A DNA stretch of 64,000 nt, taken from Megamerina dolium. Taxonomy: Eukaryota; Arthropoda; Insecta; Diptera; Megamerinidae. Under the pieces are notes generated by a model. The model saw nothing but the letters and a program-made list of their open reading frames with translations, did no database searches and was not told the DNA's origin. Shown here one piece after another: positions 55,099 to 64,000 of this stretch; position 1 is the stretch's first letter; every line of letters starts with the position of its first letter. The position numbers and the translations under genes are program-made. The stretch is from the NCBI GenBank assembly GCA_963854835.1, contig OY978525.1:44665554-44729553 (forward strand), given 5' to 3'.

Positions 55099-55136
55099 AA
55101 ACTTGTTCGGGACGAACAAGGTTAAGAGGAGGGCAA

Positions 55137-55529
55137 TGTAACGAGTATCGATAGTTGATTACTCATCACTATTGTGACTGACACTATTGGCAGCATCGAA
55201 ACGAATGTCAACAAAAAGAAATAAGCGATAACCAGAACAAGCCAACGAGAAAGGAAGAGAAGAATCTCGATAAAGGAAGATTCTGGGGTGTTGCCAACAG
55301 AGTATAAATAGAGCCAGTGTTGAGAATTGACAATCAATCTGCAAGTACATTTAAGTGTTATAGTAAATAGTTGATTGTAAACAGTGTTGATTGTAAATAG
55401 AGATTATTAAATAAATTGTTGCTGTATATAGTGGTATAAAATAAGTGTTGCAGTTATCATTAACAGAATCCTGTGATCGAACAAGGTAATTCAAATAGAA
55501 TTAAACGTTCACAGAATAAAAACGTAACA
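55137..55529 (+). repeat. 3' LTR of Gypsy-A2 with 46-bp deletion
   Basis: 393 bp. The deletion is bounded by TGC on both sides in the full LTR. It is preceded by the polypurine tract and the 8-bp hairpin. Confidence 0.95.
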
Positions 55530-55849
55530 ATATGTTGTATGTGTTTTTATTACGATTTTAATGTGTACATTTACATATGTGTTTTTACTTTAATGTCAAC
55601 TTCAATTATTTTGAATTACAAATTCCAATCGCTAACTGAGTTCATTTCAAATTTTATAAATTTTAATTGTTAAATAAGAAAAATAAGAATAAATAAGAAA
55701 TAAGAAAAAATAATAAATCCGCCATGAAAACACGAATTGTCGCCGAAGAAGATAATCAAGACTGTCGAAGACAGACGAACTGTACAAGTAAAATCAGCAG
55801 TGCCATCTGCCGGCAATAAATGGCACTTGAATAGCGTGGCCTAAACATC

Positions 55850-56140
55850 CCGGCCCCTTTGCACGAGTGCAACATTAAGAGCCTTGTGGAGCCTATCCAA
55901 AGTTTTTACTGCCGCTTCCAGCAAATTGCGAGTTTGTCTAGTCCACACTTTTAGCAACTACCTGGTGAGTCACACTCTGCGGTCTTATGCGATCTCGCAA
56001 GCAGTTGCCGTAGTAGTTGTGCGCCGTCACGACGTGTTTACGCTGGGGTGGCTGCATTTCCCGGAAACAGCGTCAAAAACGCAGCGCATGCTTCTGGTGG
56101 CACAACTGACAGGTGTTCATCTTGGGCGAAAGGTGAGAAA
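55850..56140 (-). pseudogene. Gag-like zinc-knuckle remnant (left arm)
   Basis: The mirror copy of 58,504-58,800: M-N-T-C-Q-L-C-H-Q-K-H-A-L-R-F-C and V-V-T-A-H-N-Y-Y-G-N-C-L, then a frame ending R-G-R-D-V-stop. It is related to the block at 7.4 kb. The frame most often read on the plus strand here is a shadow. Confidence 0.6.
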
Positions 56141-56369
56141 TAAATAAATAAGACACAACATTACAGGGAAGTATCAGATAATTTGAGCTTTAAAACCTTG
56201 CGCTCAGCAGAGAGGAGCGCAAGCAGACGTGAGAGTGTGAGAAGAAGAATGCGTTATTCTACGCGAGCGGTAGAACGCATAGCTTCACAATTGAACGAGT
56301 TATAACGCCGTTTTGTGTCAGCACGTCTGCAACGTCGGTTGTGAGTATCGACACCGCGATGCAGCTTTA

Positions 56370-58290
56370 AAATTCGGCCAAGACGACACTTGTTTGGGGG
56401 AAGTAGTTCGTCCTTTATGACGACGAATTATCCTTCTTGAAGTTCTTTCAATGGGTGTTTCCATTTATACTTTTTTTGTAGATCCTTCAGATACTCTTCT
56501 TTCCATCGACGGCTGAATTGGTGATGTAACACTTTAGATTTTCCCAACGGTTAACCAGAGGGAGATTTTCTGCAATGGGTTCTGGTGGTGCCATAAAAGG
56601 TGCACCACGAAGAAAATGTCCTGGAGTAAGAGCATTGAGTTCTGAAGCATCTTGAGACAAGGGAGATAAAGGTCTTGAATTGAGTACACCCTCTATCTTA
56701 GTGAGCAAGGTAGCAAATTCTTCAAAAGTAAACTTATGGTTCCGGCCACCTTGAAATGAGTTTTAAAACTCTTGACAGCTGATTCCCATAAACCACCCAT
56801 ATGTAGAGCACTTGGAGGAATAAAACTCCAGTCAAGTCCTTGAGTACCATACTTGCTGGAGATATCGAAAGAGAGTTTTTGAGAAATTTAGAGAATTCTT
56901 TACTCAGAGATCGTTGAGCACCAACAAATGTTTTACCATTATCTGTTATGATTTTGCTTGGCAAACCACGTCGTAAAGTGAAACGAGCAAATGCCGCTTG
57001 GAACGCATCTTACTCCTTTATGAAGGTGGAAGTACGCAAAGTGGAGGCTTTGATTTGAAATGTTTCAGTCAAATCGATTCCAGTGGTGCCGATGGTAATG
57101 AGAAGTTACAGCGTTCCGGAGGAAGGGCTGACATAATTTCAGTTCGAATTTTCTGTTTGTGAATAGTACAAACTTTGCATTGGAAAATGCATTTTTTAAT
57201 TTGTGCTCAGCTTGAAGGAGCAAAGTACGAATATATTCGAGATAAAGTGTACAGTATCGAGAGCTATCGGGAATGATGATTGGATGACGCTAGTTGTAGC
57301 TTAGTGAAACAAGAACAAGACGATCATTCACTCTCATAATACCTTCTTTATCTAGCATGGGATTCAACACTAAAAGAGAGCTCTTTTTGATCATGGGATT
57401 CGTTTCGAGTAGCGAAACTCGTTCTTTTGGGTAGTAACGAGACTGGGTTACTGATATTAGTCGGAATTTTACAAACTGTATCTCTTCATGGGATAGAGGG
57501 ATAACAGTTCTACAATTCGACTTGCGAACGTTAGCAGAGCTATTGTGCACAAAGCGGAACATATACGCAACTACGCAAAAAGCGCGCGGTAACGAAGAGG
57601 AGCGATCGAGAATTTCGTCTTCTTCTTCAAGAGTGTGGTAGGCTTCCACTTTCCTCAGCCCTAAAGCCGACTTGTTTGGTGTGAGAGGCATTGAAGTTGG
57701 CCAAAAATAGGGAGATTTTACAAGCCAGTGAGGTCCATGCCACCAGAGAGAATTCGTAATTAATTCTTGTGGTTTACACCCACGTGTTCCTAAATCAGCT
57801 GATTTATCAGCACTGAGGACATGCCGTCAAGTAGCATTGCATTATTCAAAATCTGAGAAGTACGGTTCACGACGTAAGTTTTCCACATACAACGGCGCTT
57901 TTCTAGCCACGCTAACACAATTTCGGAGTCAGACCAGAGAAATAGCTGACAATTGTGAAGTCCAAGTTGGGAACGGACAGACTTGACCAGTTTTGAGAGT
58001 AAAGCTATTTCCCACAATTCTAATCTTGGTAGACTAACCGTTCTTATGGGAGCAACTTTTCCTTTGGAGACTAGAAGATGTGACGAGATATTGTCATCGT
58101 TTCATTGGATGCGTAAATATAAAGCCGCGCTATAAGCTTTCCCAGAATAGTCACAGAATCCATGTAATTGGACCCATCTTAGAATTTCAATCTCGCTAAT
58201 ATCGGGTAAACTTTCCACAAACTGATTCCATTTCATGAGAGATTTCGGTTTAACACACTCATCCCAATCTACGCCATCAAGCCATAGTTC
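56370..58290 (-). pseudogene. BEL/Pao pol remnant in the spacer (BEL-B)
   Basis: Minus-strand blocks in BEL order: [10 protein letters not shown] and [16 protein letters not shown] (58,140-58,290, after the RT), RNase H F-L-W-S-D-S-E-I-V-L-A-W-L (about 57,930), an integrase zinc-finger region and core I-I-T-D-N-G-K-T-F-V-G-A (about 56,930), V-L-N-S-R-P-L-S-P-L-S (about 56,680), and L-T-P-G-H-F-L-R-G-A-P (about 56,625). The C-terminus runs on across 56,369 into the left arm (V-I-T-R-S-I-V-K-L). Frames shift many times. The left arm is therefore the native continuation of this element, and the right arm is an inverted duplicate. Confidence 0.85.
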
Positions 58291-58503
58291 TAAAGCTGCA
58301 TCGCGGTGTCGATACTCACAACCGACGTTGCAGACGTGCTGACACAAAACGGCGTTATAACTCGTTCAATTGTGAAGCTATGCGTTCTACCGCTCGCGTA
58401 GAATAACGCATTCTTCTTCTCACACTCTCACGTCTGCTTGCGCTCCTCTCTGCTGAGCGCAAGGTTTTAAAGCTCAAATTATCTGATACTTCCCTGTAAT
58501 GTT

Positions 58504-58800
58504 GTGTCTTATTTATTTATTTCTCACCTTTCGCCCAAGATGAACACCTGTCAGTTGTGCCACCAGAAGCATGCGCTGCGTTTTTGCCGCTGTTTCCGGG
58601 AAATGCAGCCACCCCAGCGTAAACGCGTCGTGACGGCACACAACTACTACGGCAACTGCTTGCGAGATCGCATAAGACTGCAGAGTGTGACTCACCAGGT
58701 AGTTGCTAAAAGTGTGGACTAGACAAACTCGCAATTTGCTGGAAGCGGCAGTAAAAACTTTGGATAGGCTCCACAAGGCTCTTAATGTTGCACTCGTGCA
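58504..58800 (+). pseudogene. Gag-like zinc-knuckle remnant (right arm)
   Basis: M-N-T-C-Q-L-C-H-Q-K-H-A-L-R-F-C-R-C at the start, then H-N-Y-Y-G-N-C-L. A stop at 58,720 and a frame change come before L-H-K-A-L-N-V-A-L-V-Q-R-G-R-D-V and a stop. Immediately upstream is a pyrimidine-rich run ending CCCAAG that could be a splice acceptor. The same end motif is found at 7.78 kb, so both come from one family. Confidence 0.6.
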
Positions 58801-59339
58801 AAGGGGCCGGGATGTTTAGGCCACGCTATTCAAGTGCCATTTATTGCCGGCAGATGGCACTGCTGATTTTACTTGTACAGTTCGTCTGTCTTCGACAGTC
58901 TTGATTATCTTCTTCGGCGACAATTCGTGTTTTCATGGCGGATTTATTATTTTTTCTTATTTCTTATTTATTCTTATTTTTCTTATTTAACAATTAAAAT
59001 TTATAAAATTTGAAATGAACTCAGTTAGCGATTGGAATTTGTAATCCAAAATAATTGAAGTTGACATTAAAGTAAAAACACATATGTAAATGTACACATT
59101 AAAATCGTAATAAAAACACATACAACATATTAAAAATTATAACAAAATTTGTGAACAAAACACGTATTAAAATTGATTGAAATGAATATTTAAAATTTTA
59201 TTATTCGAGTTTCTCTTTAAAGTTAAGTTATTAAACGATTTGTTTAATTACAAATAAATCTGAAATTTCGAAATGTTGTAGAACCAACTACTTTTCAACC
59301 CAATAACTCCAATAGGATTATGAAATCATTCAGTATGAA

Positions 59340-60106
59340 TATTTCGAAATCGTCGTGCAAACTATGCAACTCGCAACAACATCCCATCAGATTATGTCCC
59401 AATTTCTGAATAATTGCTAGTCAACTGTGCGCAGACTTCAGATTTGCACAATACGCTCTTACATCGTAAAGACCAAACCACCAACATTGTCTATGACTCT
59501 GGAAATGATCTTAACCCTCATCCCCCAGTAGTCTGGCAAATGCTCATCAATTGCAAAGCTCACGATTACAAAACACCACACAACAGATGAATCTTTCTAC
59601 TTCAAACGCTACTCAAATTCAATTCTGTTTTGCATCAGGTACAAAACGAGTTTTGTTAGAAACCGCTTTGATCTCCGTATACCATAAAAACTCAATATTT
59701 CATGCTCGTGTATTGATGACCCAGGTTCTGGAAGCAGTTCTGTAACAGAACACTTTCAAAAGATGTTAAAAATCTCTTGAAGAAATATAAACGGAGAGGA
59801 TTCCGAATTTGTGCAAAAGAATCAAAGGTTTGTGCCCTCATTTTAAGCTCACCTCATGACCCCAATTTTATATTACAAGTTATTATATTTAATTTAAATA
59901 AGCCTACCGGAAATTTCCCTAATTGTTTTCTCGATCGTTCCATTTACAAATATATCCCAAATATACCCTTGGCCGATAAGTTTATCTACAAAAGCGATCA
60001 AGTCGATTTGCTAAGTGGTGGAGATATTTATCCTAAAATAATTCGAGATGTAATGCAACATAATAGCGTTGCACGCAAGTCGCAAGTAAAAGGGAAATTG
60101 TAAACG
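59340..60106 (+). pseudogene. BEL Gag end and protease region (right arm)
   Basis: The plus-strand mirror of the left arm: Gag zinc finger C-K-L-C-x4-H-P-I-R-L-C at about 59,350, Q-S-S-R-L-Q-N-T-T-Q-Q at 59,551, L-L-E-T-A-L-I-S-V at 59,660, and P-L-A-D-K-F and D-Q-V-D-L-L-S-G-G-D-I-Y at 59,960-60,040. It is broken by shifts near 59,745 and 59,790. Confidence 0.7.
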
Positions 60107-60325
60107 AGTTCGTGTTCTTTTGCAACTTGGTTACAAAAAAATGCAGCTTCTTAACAATTTTCAAAACCTGTAATGAAGCCTGTAGGTATTCGTATGAATT
60201 ATTTCCACTAGCGGCCCTGCATTCCGTGTCCATACTTCTGCTCAGCGAGCGTGCTGGCTATTCTGGCTACGCCTCAATCGTTGGGTTGGGTCTTGTTAGA
60301 GAGCTCACGCGATATAGATCATTAA
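60107..60325. other. Short unassigned stretch
   Basis: It lies between the inverted repeat and a SINE, with no supported feature. Its end carries the left TSD of the SINE. Confidence 0.4.
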
Positions 60326-60689
60326 AAAAATAAAATAAATATGTGGCACTTAAAGCCCCAAAGCGCTCATTGGCCGAGCTTCTCTTCCATTACTGTTGTG
60401 TGTCTTAAATTTTGGACAATATTAGAAGGGACCTACTTATTTTAGCCGGTTCCGAACGGCAGAAAACTTCTGACATCACTTTTTCTGAGCTTTGTCACAG
60501 AGTTCTTTTAGAAGCTTTTTCATGGCAAGTTGTTACTGTCGGAAGAATTGCCAATTGCTTGCCGACAGGTGAGTACCGTTCGAAAGAAAAATCTTATCGA
60601 TATTAAATTTGTTATGCATCAGCCGGGGATTGAACCACGACCTACAGATCAAAAGGCGAACACACTAACCACTGAGCTACAGCACCCAC
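60326..60689 (-). mobile_element. tRNA-derived SINE (copy 10)
   Basis: A full-length copy, with a 16-bp TSD, CGATATAGATCATTAA, at 60,310-60,325 and 60,690-60,705. Confidence 0.94.
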
Positions 60690-60736
60690 CGATATAGATC
60701 ATTAAGAGAACAAAAATTCATGCACTTGCATGTAAG

Positions 60737-61056
60737 TTAGTAGTGCCTTGACCTATGAAGCCGCCAGTTTCTGTGTCGACCAATGCCACGAGTACTCCAT
60801 CTAGAAGCAGAAACATCAGATTTGGTTGAAGCAGTTTGTCAGGCATTCAAGTCAGTAGTGAAGCCTGAAGTAAGAACAACAGTTCGACGTCAAAACAAAT
60901 TTACTAGTAAGCACTTCATTTGCGACAAACCAGGACATATGGCGCGTGAATGCCGTCTACGACGAAAGCGATCAAGATCGAATTCTCAGGAAGACAAAAG
61001 AAAGAGAATAAGGTGGACAGCGATCGCTTCACTAACACAAATCCATCGTTAAACTA
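60737..61056 (+). pseudogene. gag: Gypsy-A3 Gag C-terminal remnant
   Basis: It has the zinc knuckle C-D-K-P-G-H-M-A-R-E-C (the preceding C-F-I-C reads H-F-I-C), then the Arg/Ser-rich tail in a shifted frame. The -1 frameshift signal follows at 61,048. Confidence 0.85.
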
Positions 61057-61090
61057 AATCGAGTCAGTTCAGTGGGGCGTGAACTGACTA
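61048..61090 (+). promoter_or_regulatory. Programmed -1 frameshift signal of Gypsy-A3
   Basis: GTTAAAC at 61,048-61,054, spacer TAAATC, stem GAGTCAGTTCA pairing with TGAACTGACT. The outermost base pair is lost. Confidence 0.8.
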
Positions 61091-63794
61091 ACAGTGGGTT
61101 GCCCCATCATTCACATTTCACAACTACAGCGTGTGGGATGCAGCGTGACTATTGATGGAAAACTGAACAATATGGAGTTCACTTTAACCCTGAATACTGG
61201 TGCATCACATTCCACAATCAAGAGCGATTTGGTAAAGAGGTTTGAGCCTTAAATGGGAATAAATTTGCGTACAGCAATGGGTGAGGATGCACAAATTCTG
61301 GGTAAGATAAAGAAACGAGAATCTATTGAAAATTGCACGTGAGAACATGAATTCTTTGTGGCCGACATCATCGGTGACGTAATAATTGGTGTTGATTTTA
61401 TGATTGACAACGGATTTACGTTAGATTTAAATCAACGGATACTACGCTATGCAAATGTAGGAGTTACCATTGAACATCGGTTACAAGCATACGAATATTG
61501 GCATGACAACACCAAGAGGTTCCAGCAAAATCAGAAGCAGTGATTTGGGCACAGATGAATGTGGATGATGGGACAGACAAGTTGTGGGTAGTGGAAGCAG
61601 ATAAAGAAATGCCAAATAAAAACATCATAATTGGTAGGAAGTTAGTGGAACCTAAAAAAAATGGAATACTACTAAATAGTAGTAATATTAAATCCAACTA
61701 ATACATCTACAGTTGTGAAGAAAGGAATGGTGATTGGTCATTGACAGGAAGTAGACTGCAAAAAATGTTAGTCGATAAAAAGTGGAAGATCAGTAACTGT
61801 CAGAGCGGAAATAGAATCACAGAAGAATGGGCAGGTGTGCTTACCAAACAGCAAAAAGAAAAAGCTTTACAACTATTGGAGAAGTATAGTTCAATCTTCT
61901 CTTCAAATGGAAAAACTGGTGGACGAACTACTATCGTGAAACATCACATTGACACCAGTGATTCTAGCCCAATTCGTCAAGCACCACGACGAGTTCCATT
62001 GGCCAAGAGAGATGAAGCCATTAAGCTAGTTACCGATATGCAGAAACAAGGTGTTATTGAATCATCAGCGAGTCCATGAAGTTCTGCAGTTGTGCTGGTA
62101 AAGAAGAAGGATGGTAGTACTCGATTCTGTGTGGATTACAGAAAGCTAATGATATCACGAAAAAAGACAGCTGTCCACTGCCAAGAATCGATAACACTCT
62201 GGACACGCTATCTGATGCGAAGTGGTTCTCAACTCTATCTGCAAAGTGGCTACTGGCAAGTGGAACTTGGTAAGGAAGACAAGGAGAAAACAGCTTTCAG
62301 TGTTGGCGATGGTCTATGGCAATTTACAGTGTTGCCATTTGACTTACGCAATGCGCCGGCTACTTTCTAACGTTTGATGTAGCGTGTTTTTAGAGGGCTA
62401 CACTGGAAACCGTGCTTGGTGTACCCCGATGTCATTATCGTGATGAAAAAAGATTTTAACGACCACCTGAAGAAGTTGAAAGAATTATTTGAGCGTATAC
62501 AATCTGCAGGGCTTAAACTGGATATGAAAAAGTGTTCACTCTTCAGGCGAGAAGTTAAATATCTTGGCCATAAAGTAACAACAGAAGGGGTACATACCGA
62601 CGAGGAGAAAGTAGTAGCAGTACAAGAATGGCATATTTTGTCGAATCTTCACTAGTTAAGAGGCTTCCTAGGCTTATGTACCTACTATAGACGATTTGTT
62701 CGTGGTTTTGCGAACATCGCCAGCAGTCTGCATGAGTTATGAAAAAAGAACAAACCATTTGTGTCGAGGAACAACAGAAAGCAATCGAACAGCTGAAAGA
62801 AAAACTCTGCTCAGCTCCAATATGTGGAATAGGTGGTGTGCTCTCTCAGATCATAGATGGGCAAGAAAAAATAATAGCATACTACATACATTAAAATCCT
62901 GTCATTTCATCTACGAACTGACCACGCAGCGCTAAGGTGGTTATTAAAATTTAAAAACCCAGAAGGACAATAGGCGCGCTGGATTGAAAGGCTGCACTAT
63001 TAATTTGCTATCGAGCATCGTAAAGGAGGATATCACGGCAACGCGGATGCTCTATTTCGTCGTCCTTGCAAAATGGAATGTAAACATTGTTCTCGAGTGG
63101 AACAATAGTCCAATAGCAAATGCATACTGGGCGCAGTGGCAAAGCCTGCACTTTCGAGACGGATGTTTATTCCGAGCATGGGATAGTGAAGATGCAAAAA
63201 TCACTAATAATATTCTGGTGGTACCCAAGGCAAGAATAAATGAAGTGATAGCTGAGTATCACAATGCCTCCAGTGGAGGGCATTTGAGAATCACCAAAAC
63301 CGTCGAGAAAATAAAGAAACGATTTTATTGGGTTGGATGTCATGACCATGTCGCTGATTGAATTCAGAAGTGTAAGCAATGTGCAATGGCCAAAGGTCCT
63401 AATAAGAAAAGTCGAGGTAAGATACACAGCGGATGCTCCGTTTAAGCGAATTCTATGGACATAGCTAGACCATTTTCAATAAGCAACGCAGAAAACAAGT
63501 TTGTTCTGGTTGTTATAGATTACTTCAGTAAATGACCTGAAGTATATCCCATTCCAAATCAAGAAGCTAGTACAGTTGCGGATGTATTCGTCAACCAATG
63601 GATTACTCGTTTTGGTGTACCGATGGAGTTACACTCAGACCAAGGTCGAAATTTCGAATCAGTTGTATTCCAAGAGATATGCCGTATGCTGGGTATATAC
63701 AAAACTCGTACAACACCCTTGCATCCACAATCTGATGGCATGGTAGAACGATTTAACCGTACCTTGGAGGAATATTTGAGAAAAGTCGTAGATA
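61091..63794 (+). pseudogene. pol: Gypsy-A3 Pol remnant
   Basis: The protease motif reads N-T-G-A-S, so the catalytic Asp is lost. RT spans 61,920-62,700 in several frames, and the YLDD motif reads Y-P-D-V (62,424). RNase H has an internal deletion between A-Y-Y and L-R-T-D-H. The last keeps the Asp that A1 has changed. The integrase zinc finger is H-N-A-S-S-G-G-H and C-K-Q-C (63,260-63,390). The core has D-I-A-R-P, then H-S-D-Q-G-R-N and M-V-E-R-F. It ends at 63,794. Many stops are present, so no function remains. Confidence 0.92.
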
Positions 63795-64000
63795 CATTAA
63801 CGCATTTAATCATAGAGTTTATGCGGATTAGCTGCAGTTAATGCCTGAGTTAATTCGAATTAACTCGGTAATCCGGAATTAGGCTGCCGTCTTTCTAGGC
63901 TATTAATTCTCAAAATAAAAGAGGATTAGGGCAATTTGCGATGGCAACACTGCTGAAAATTGTCTATTGTGAATTTTTCTCCATCCATTTTACAAACCAT
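63795..64000. other. Right edge, with a perfect 20-bp palindrome
   Basis: GAGTTAATTCGAATTAACTC at 63,847-63,866 is a perfect palindrome. No other feature is seen. It may be the end of another repeat that continues beyond the window. Confidence 0.55.

Larger units (their letters stand above)
51653..55529 (+). mobile_element. Gypsy-A2: LTR retrotransposon copy with internal deletions
   Basis: 5' LTR 51,653-52,091 (439 bp), tRNA-Leu primer-binding site 52,094-52,112, gag, frameshift signal, pol with a large deletion, polypurine tract, and 3' LTR 55,137-55,529 (393 bp; 46 bp shorter). The TSD ATAT is at 51,649-51,652 and 55,530-55,533. The matching empty site with a single ATAT is kept in the right arm at 59,127-59,130. 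Confidence 0.96.
50668..56369. repeat. Left arm of a 1.8-kb inverted repeat (split by Gypsy-A2)
   Basis: 50,668-51,652 plus 55,530-56,369 together are the reverse complement of 58,291-60,106 with few differences. It contains, on the minus strand from right to left, the C-terminal end of BEL pol, a gag-like zinc-knuckle block, AT-rich spacer, and a BEL Gag zinc finger and protease region. Confidence 0.93.
58291..60106. repeat. Right arm of the 1.8-kb inverted repeat
   Basis: The reverse complement of the left arm without Gypsy-A2. It keeps the empty insertion site at 59,127-59,130. The inner junction has a short shared sequence, CTTTA. Confidence 0.94.
60737..63794 (+). mobile_element. Gypsy-A3: LTR-less, decayed copy
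   Basis: It starts inside gag near the zinc knuckle and stops inside integrase, without LTRs. Most of the intervening order is preserved. It is the oldest and most mutated of the three copies and is useful for reading ancestral states. Confidence 0.93.

Noticed and set aside
55884..56147. An 87-codon plus-strand frame in the left arm (mirrored at 58,513-58,776)
   Set aside because: It is antisense to the zinc-knuckle block, which has the recognisable motif.

Overview
This window looks like repeat-rich heterochromatin-like or intergenic DNA from an insect, most likely a dipteran and possibly a tephritid-type fruit fly (inference; no single-copy marker gene is present). The evidence is AT-rich sequence, GT-AG introns, mariner, Jockey, BEL/Pao, Ty3/Gypsy and RTE-type elements, a tRNA-derived SINE family and a TTAGG-rich repeat tail. 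Almost every open frame belongs to a transposable element. I find no bacterial-type operon, no CRISPR array and no convincing single-copy cellular housekeeping gene.

Layout. 0-6.4 kb: a 5'-truncated RTE-like LINE with a 13-bp target-site duplication (TSD), then a structurally complete Ty3/Gypsy element (Gypsy-A1, minus strand) with 437-bp LTRs, a 4-bp TSD, a tRNA-Leu primer-binding site, a gag with one nonsense codon and an uninterrupted pol. 6.4-14.6 kb: a gag-like zinc-knuckle pseudogene, SINEs, an RTE-like LINE with a tandemly duplicated 5' part, and an old I/LOA-type LINE ending in (TAA)n. 14.7-23.5 kb: a mariner split by a SINE, a long Jockey split by a SINE, a TA microsatellite and a second Jockey. 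23.6-26.7 kb: a probable DNA-transposon-derived unit with short inverted ends and two protein-coding units, one of them with five exons and correct splice phases. This is the most gene-like and most unusual locus here. 27-35.3 kb: a 5'-inverted Jockey, a degenerate BEL, RTE debris, a mariner and two SINEs. 35.3-44.4 kb: a head-to-head duplicated Tc1/mariner-superfamily transposase forming a 2-kb palindrome, followed by a second gypsy lineage (Gypsy-B) interrupted by an RTE. 44.4-50.6 kb: an I/LOA-type LINE interrupted by a 5'-inverted RTE and ending in (TA)n. 50.7-60.1 kb: a 1.8-kb near-identical inverted repeat whose spacer is BEL pol; the left arm carries a second Gypsy-A copy and the right arm keeps the empty target site. 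60.3-63.8 kb: a SINE and a third, LTR-less, heavily mutated Gypsy-A copy.

How the parts relate. Three Gypsy-A copies allow ancestral states to be read. All three keep a heptamer GTTAAAC at the gag stop, a 6-nt spacer and a 10-11-bp stem-loop, a textbook arrangement for -1 ribosomal frameshifting from Gag into Pol. The SINE family has ten copies, most with clear TSDs, several of them inside other elements, so it was active late. Two LINE copies carry 5' inversions and two loci carry perfect 19-bp snap-back hairpins, so the window is also a record of aberrant reverse transcription and template switching.
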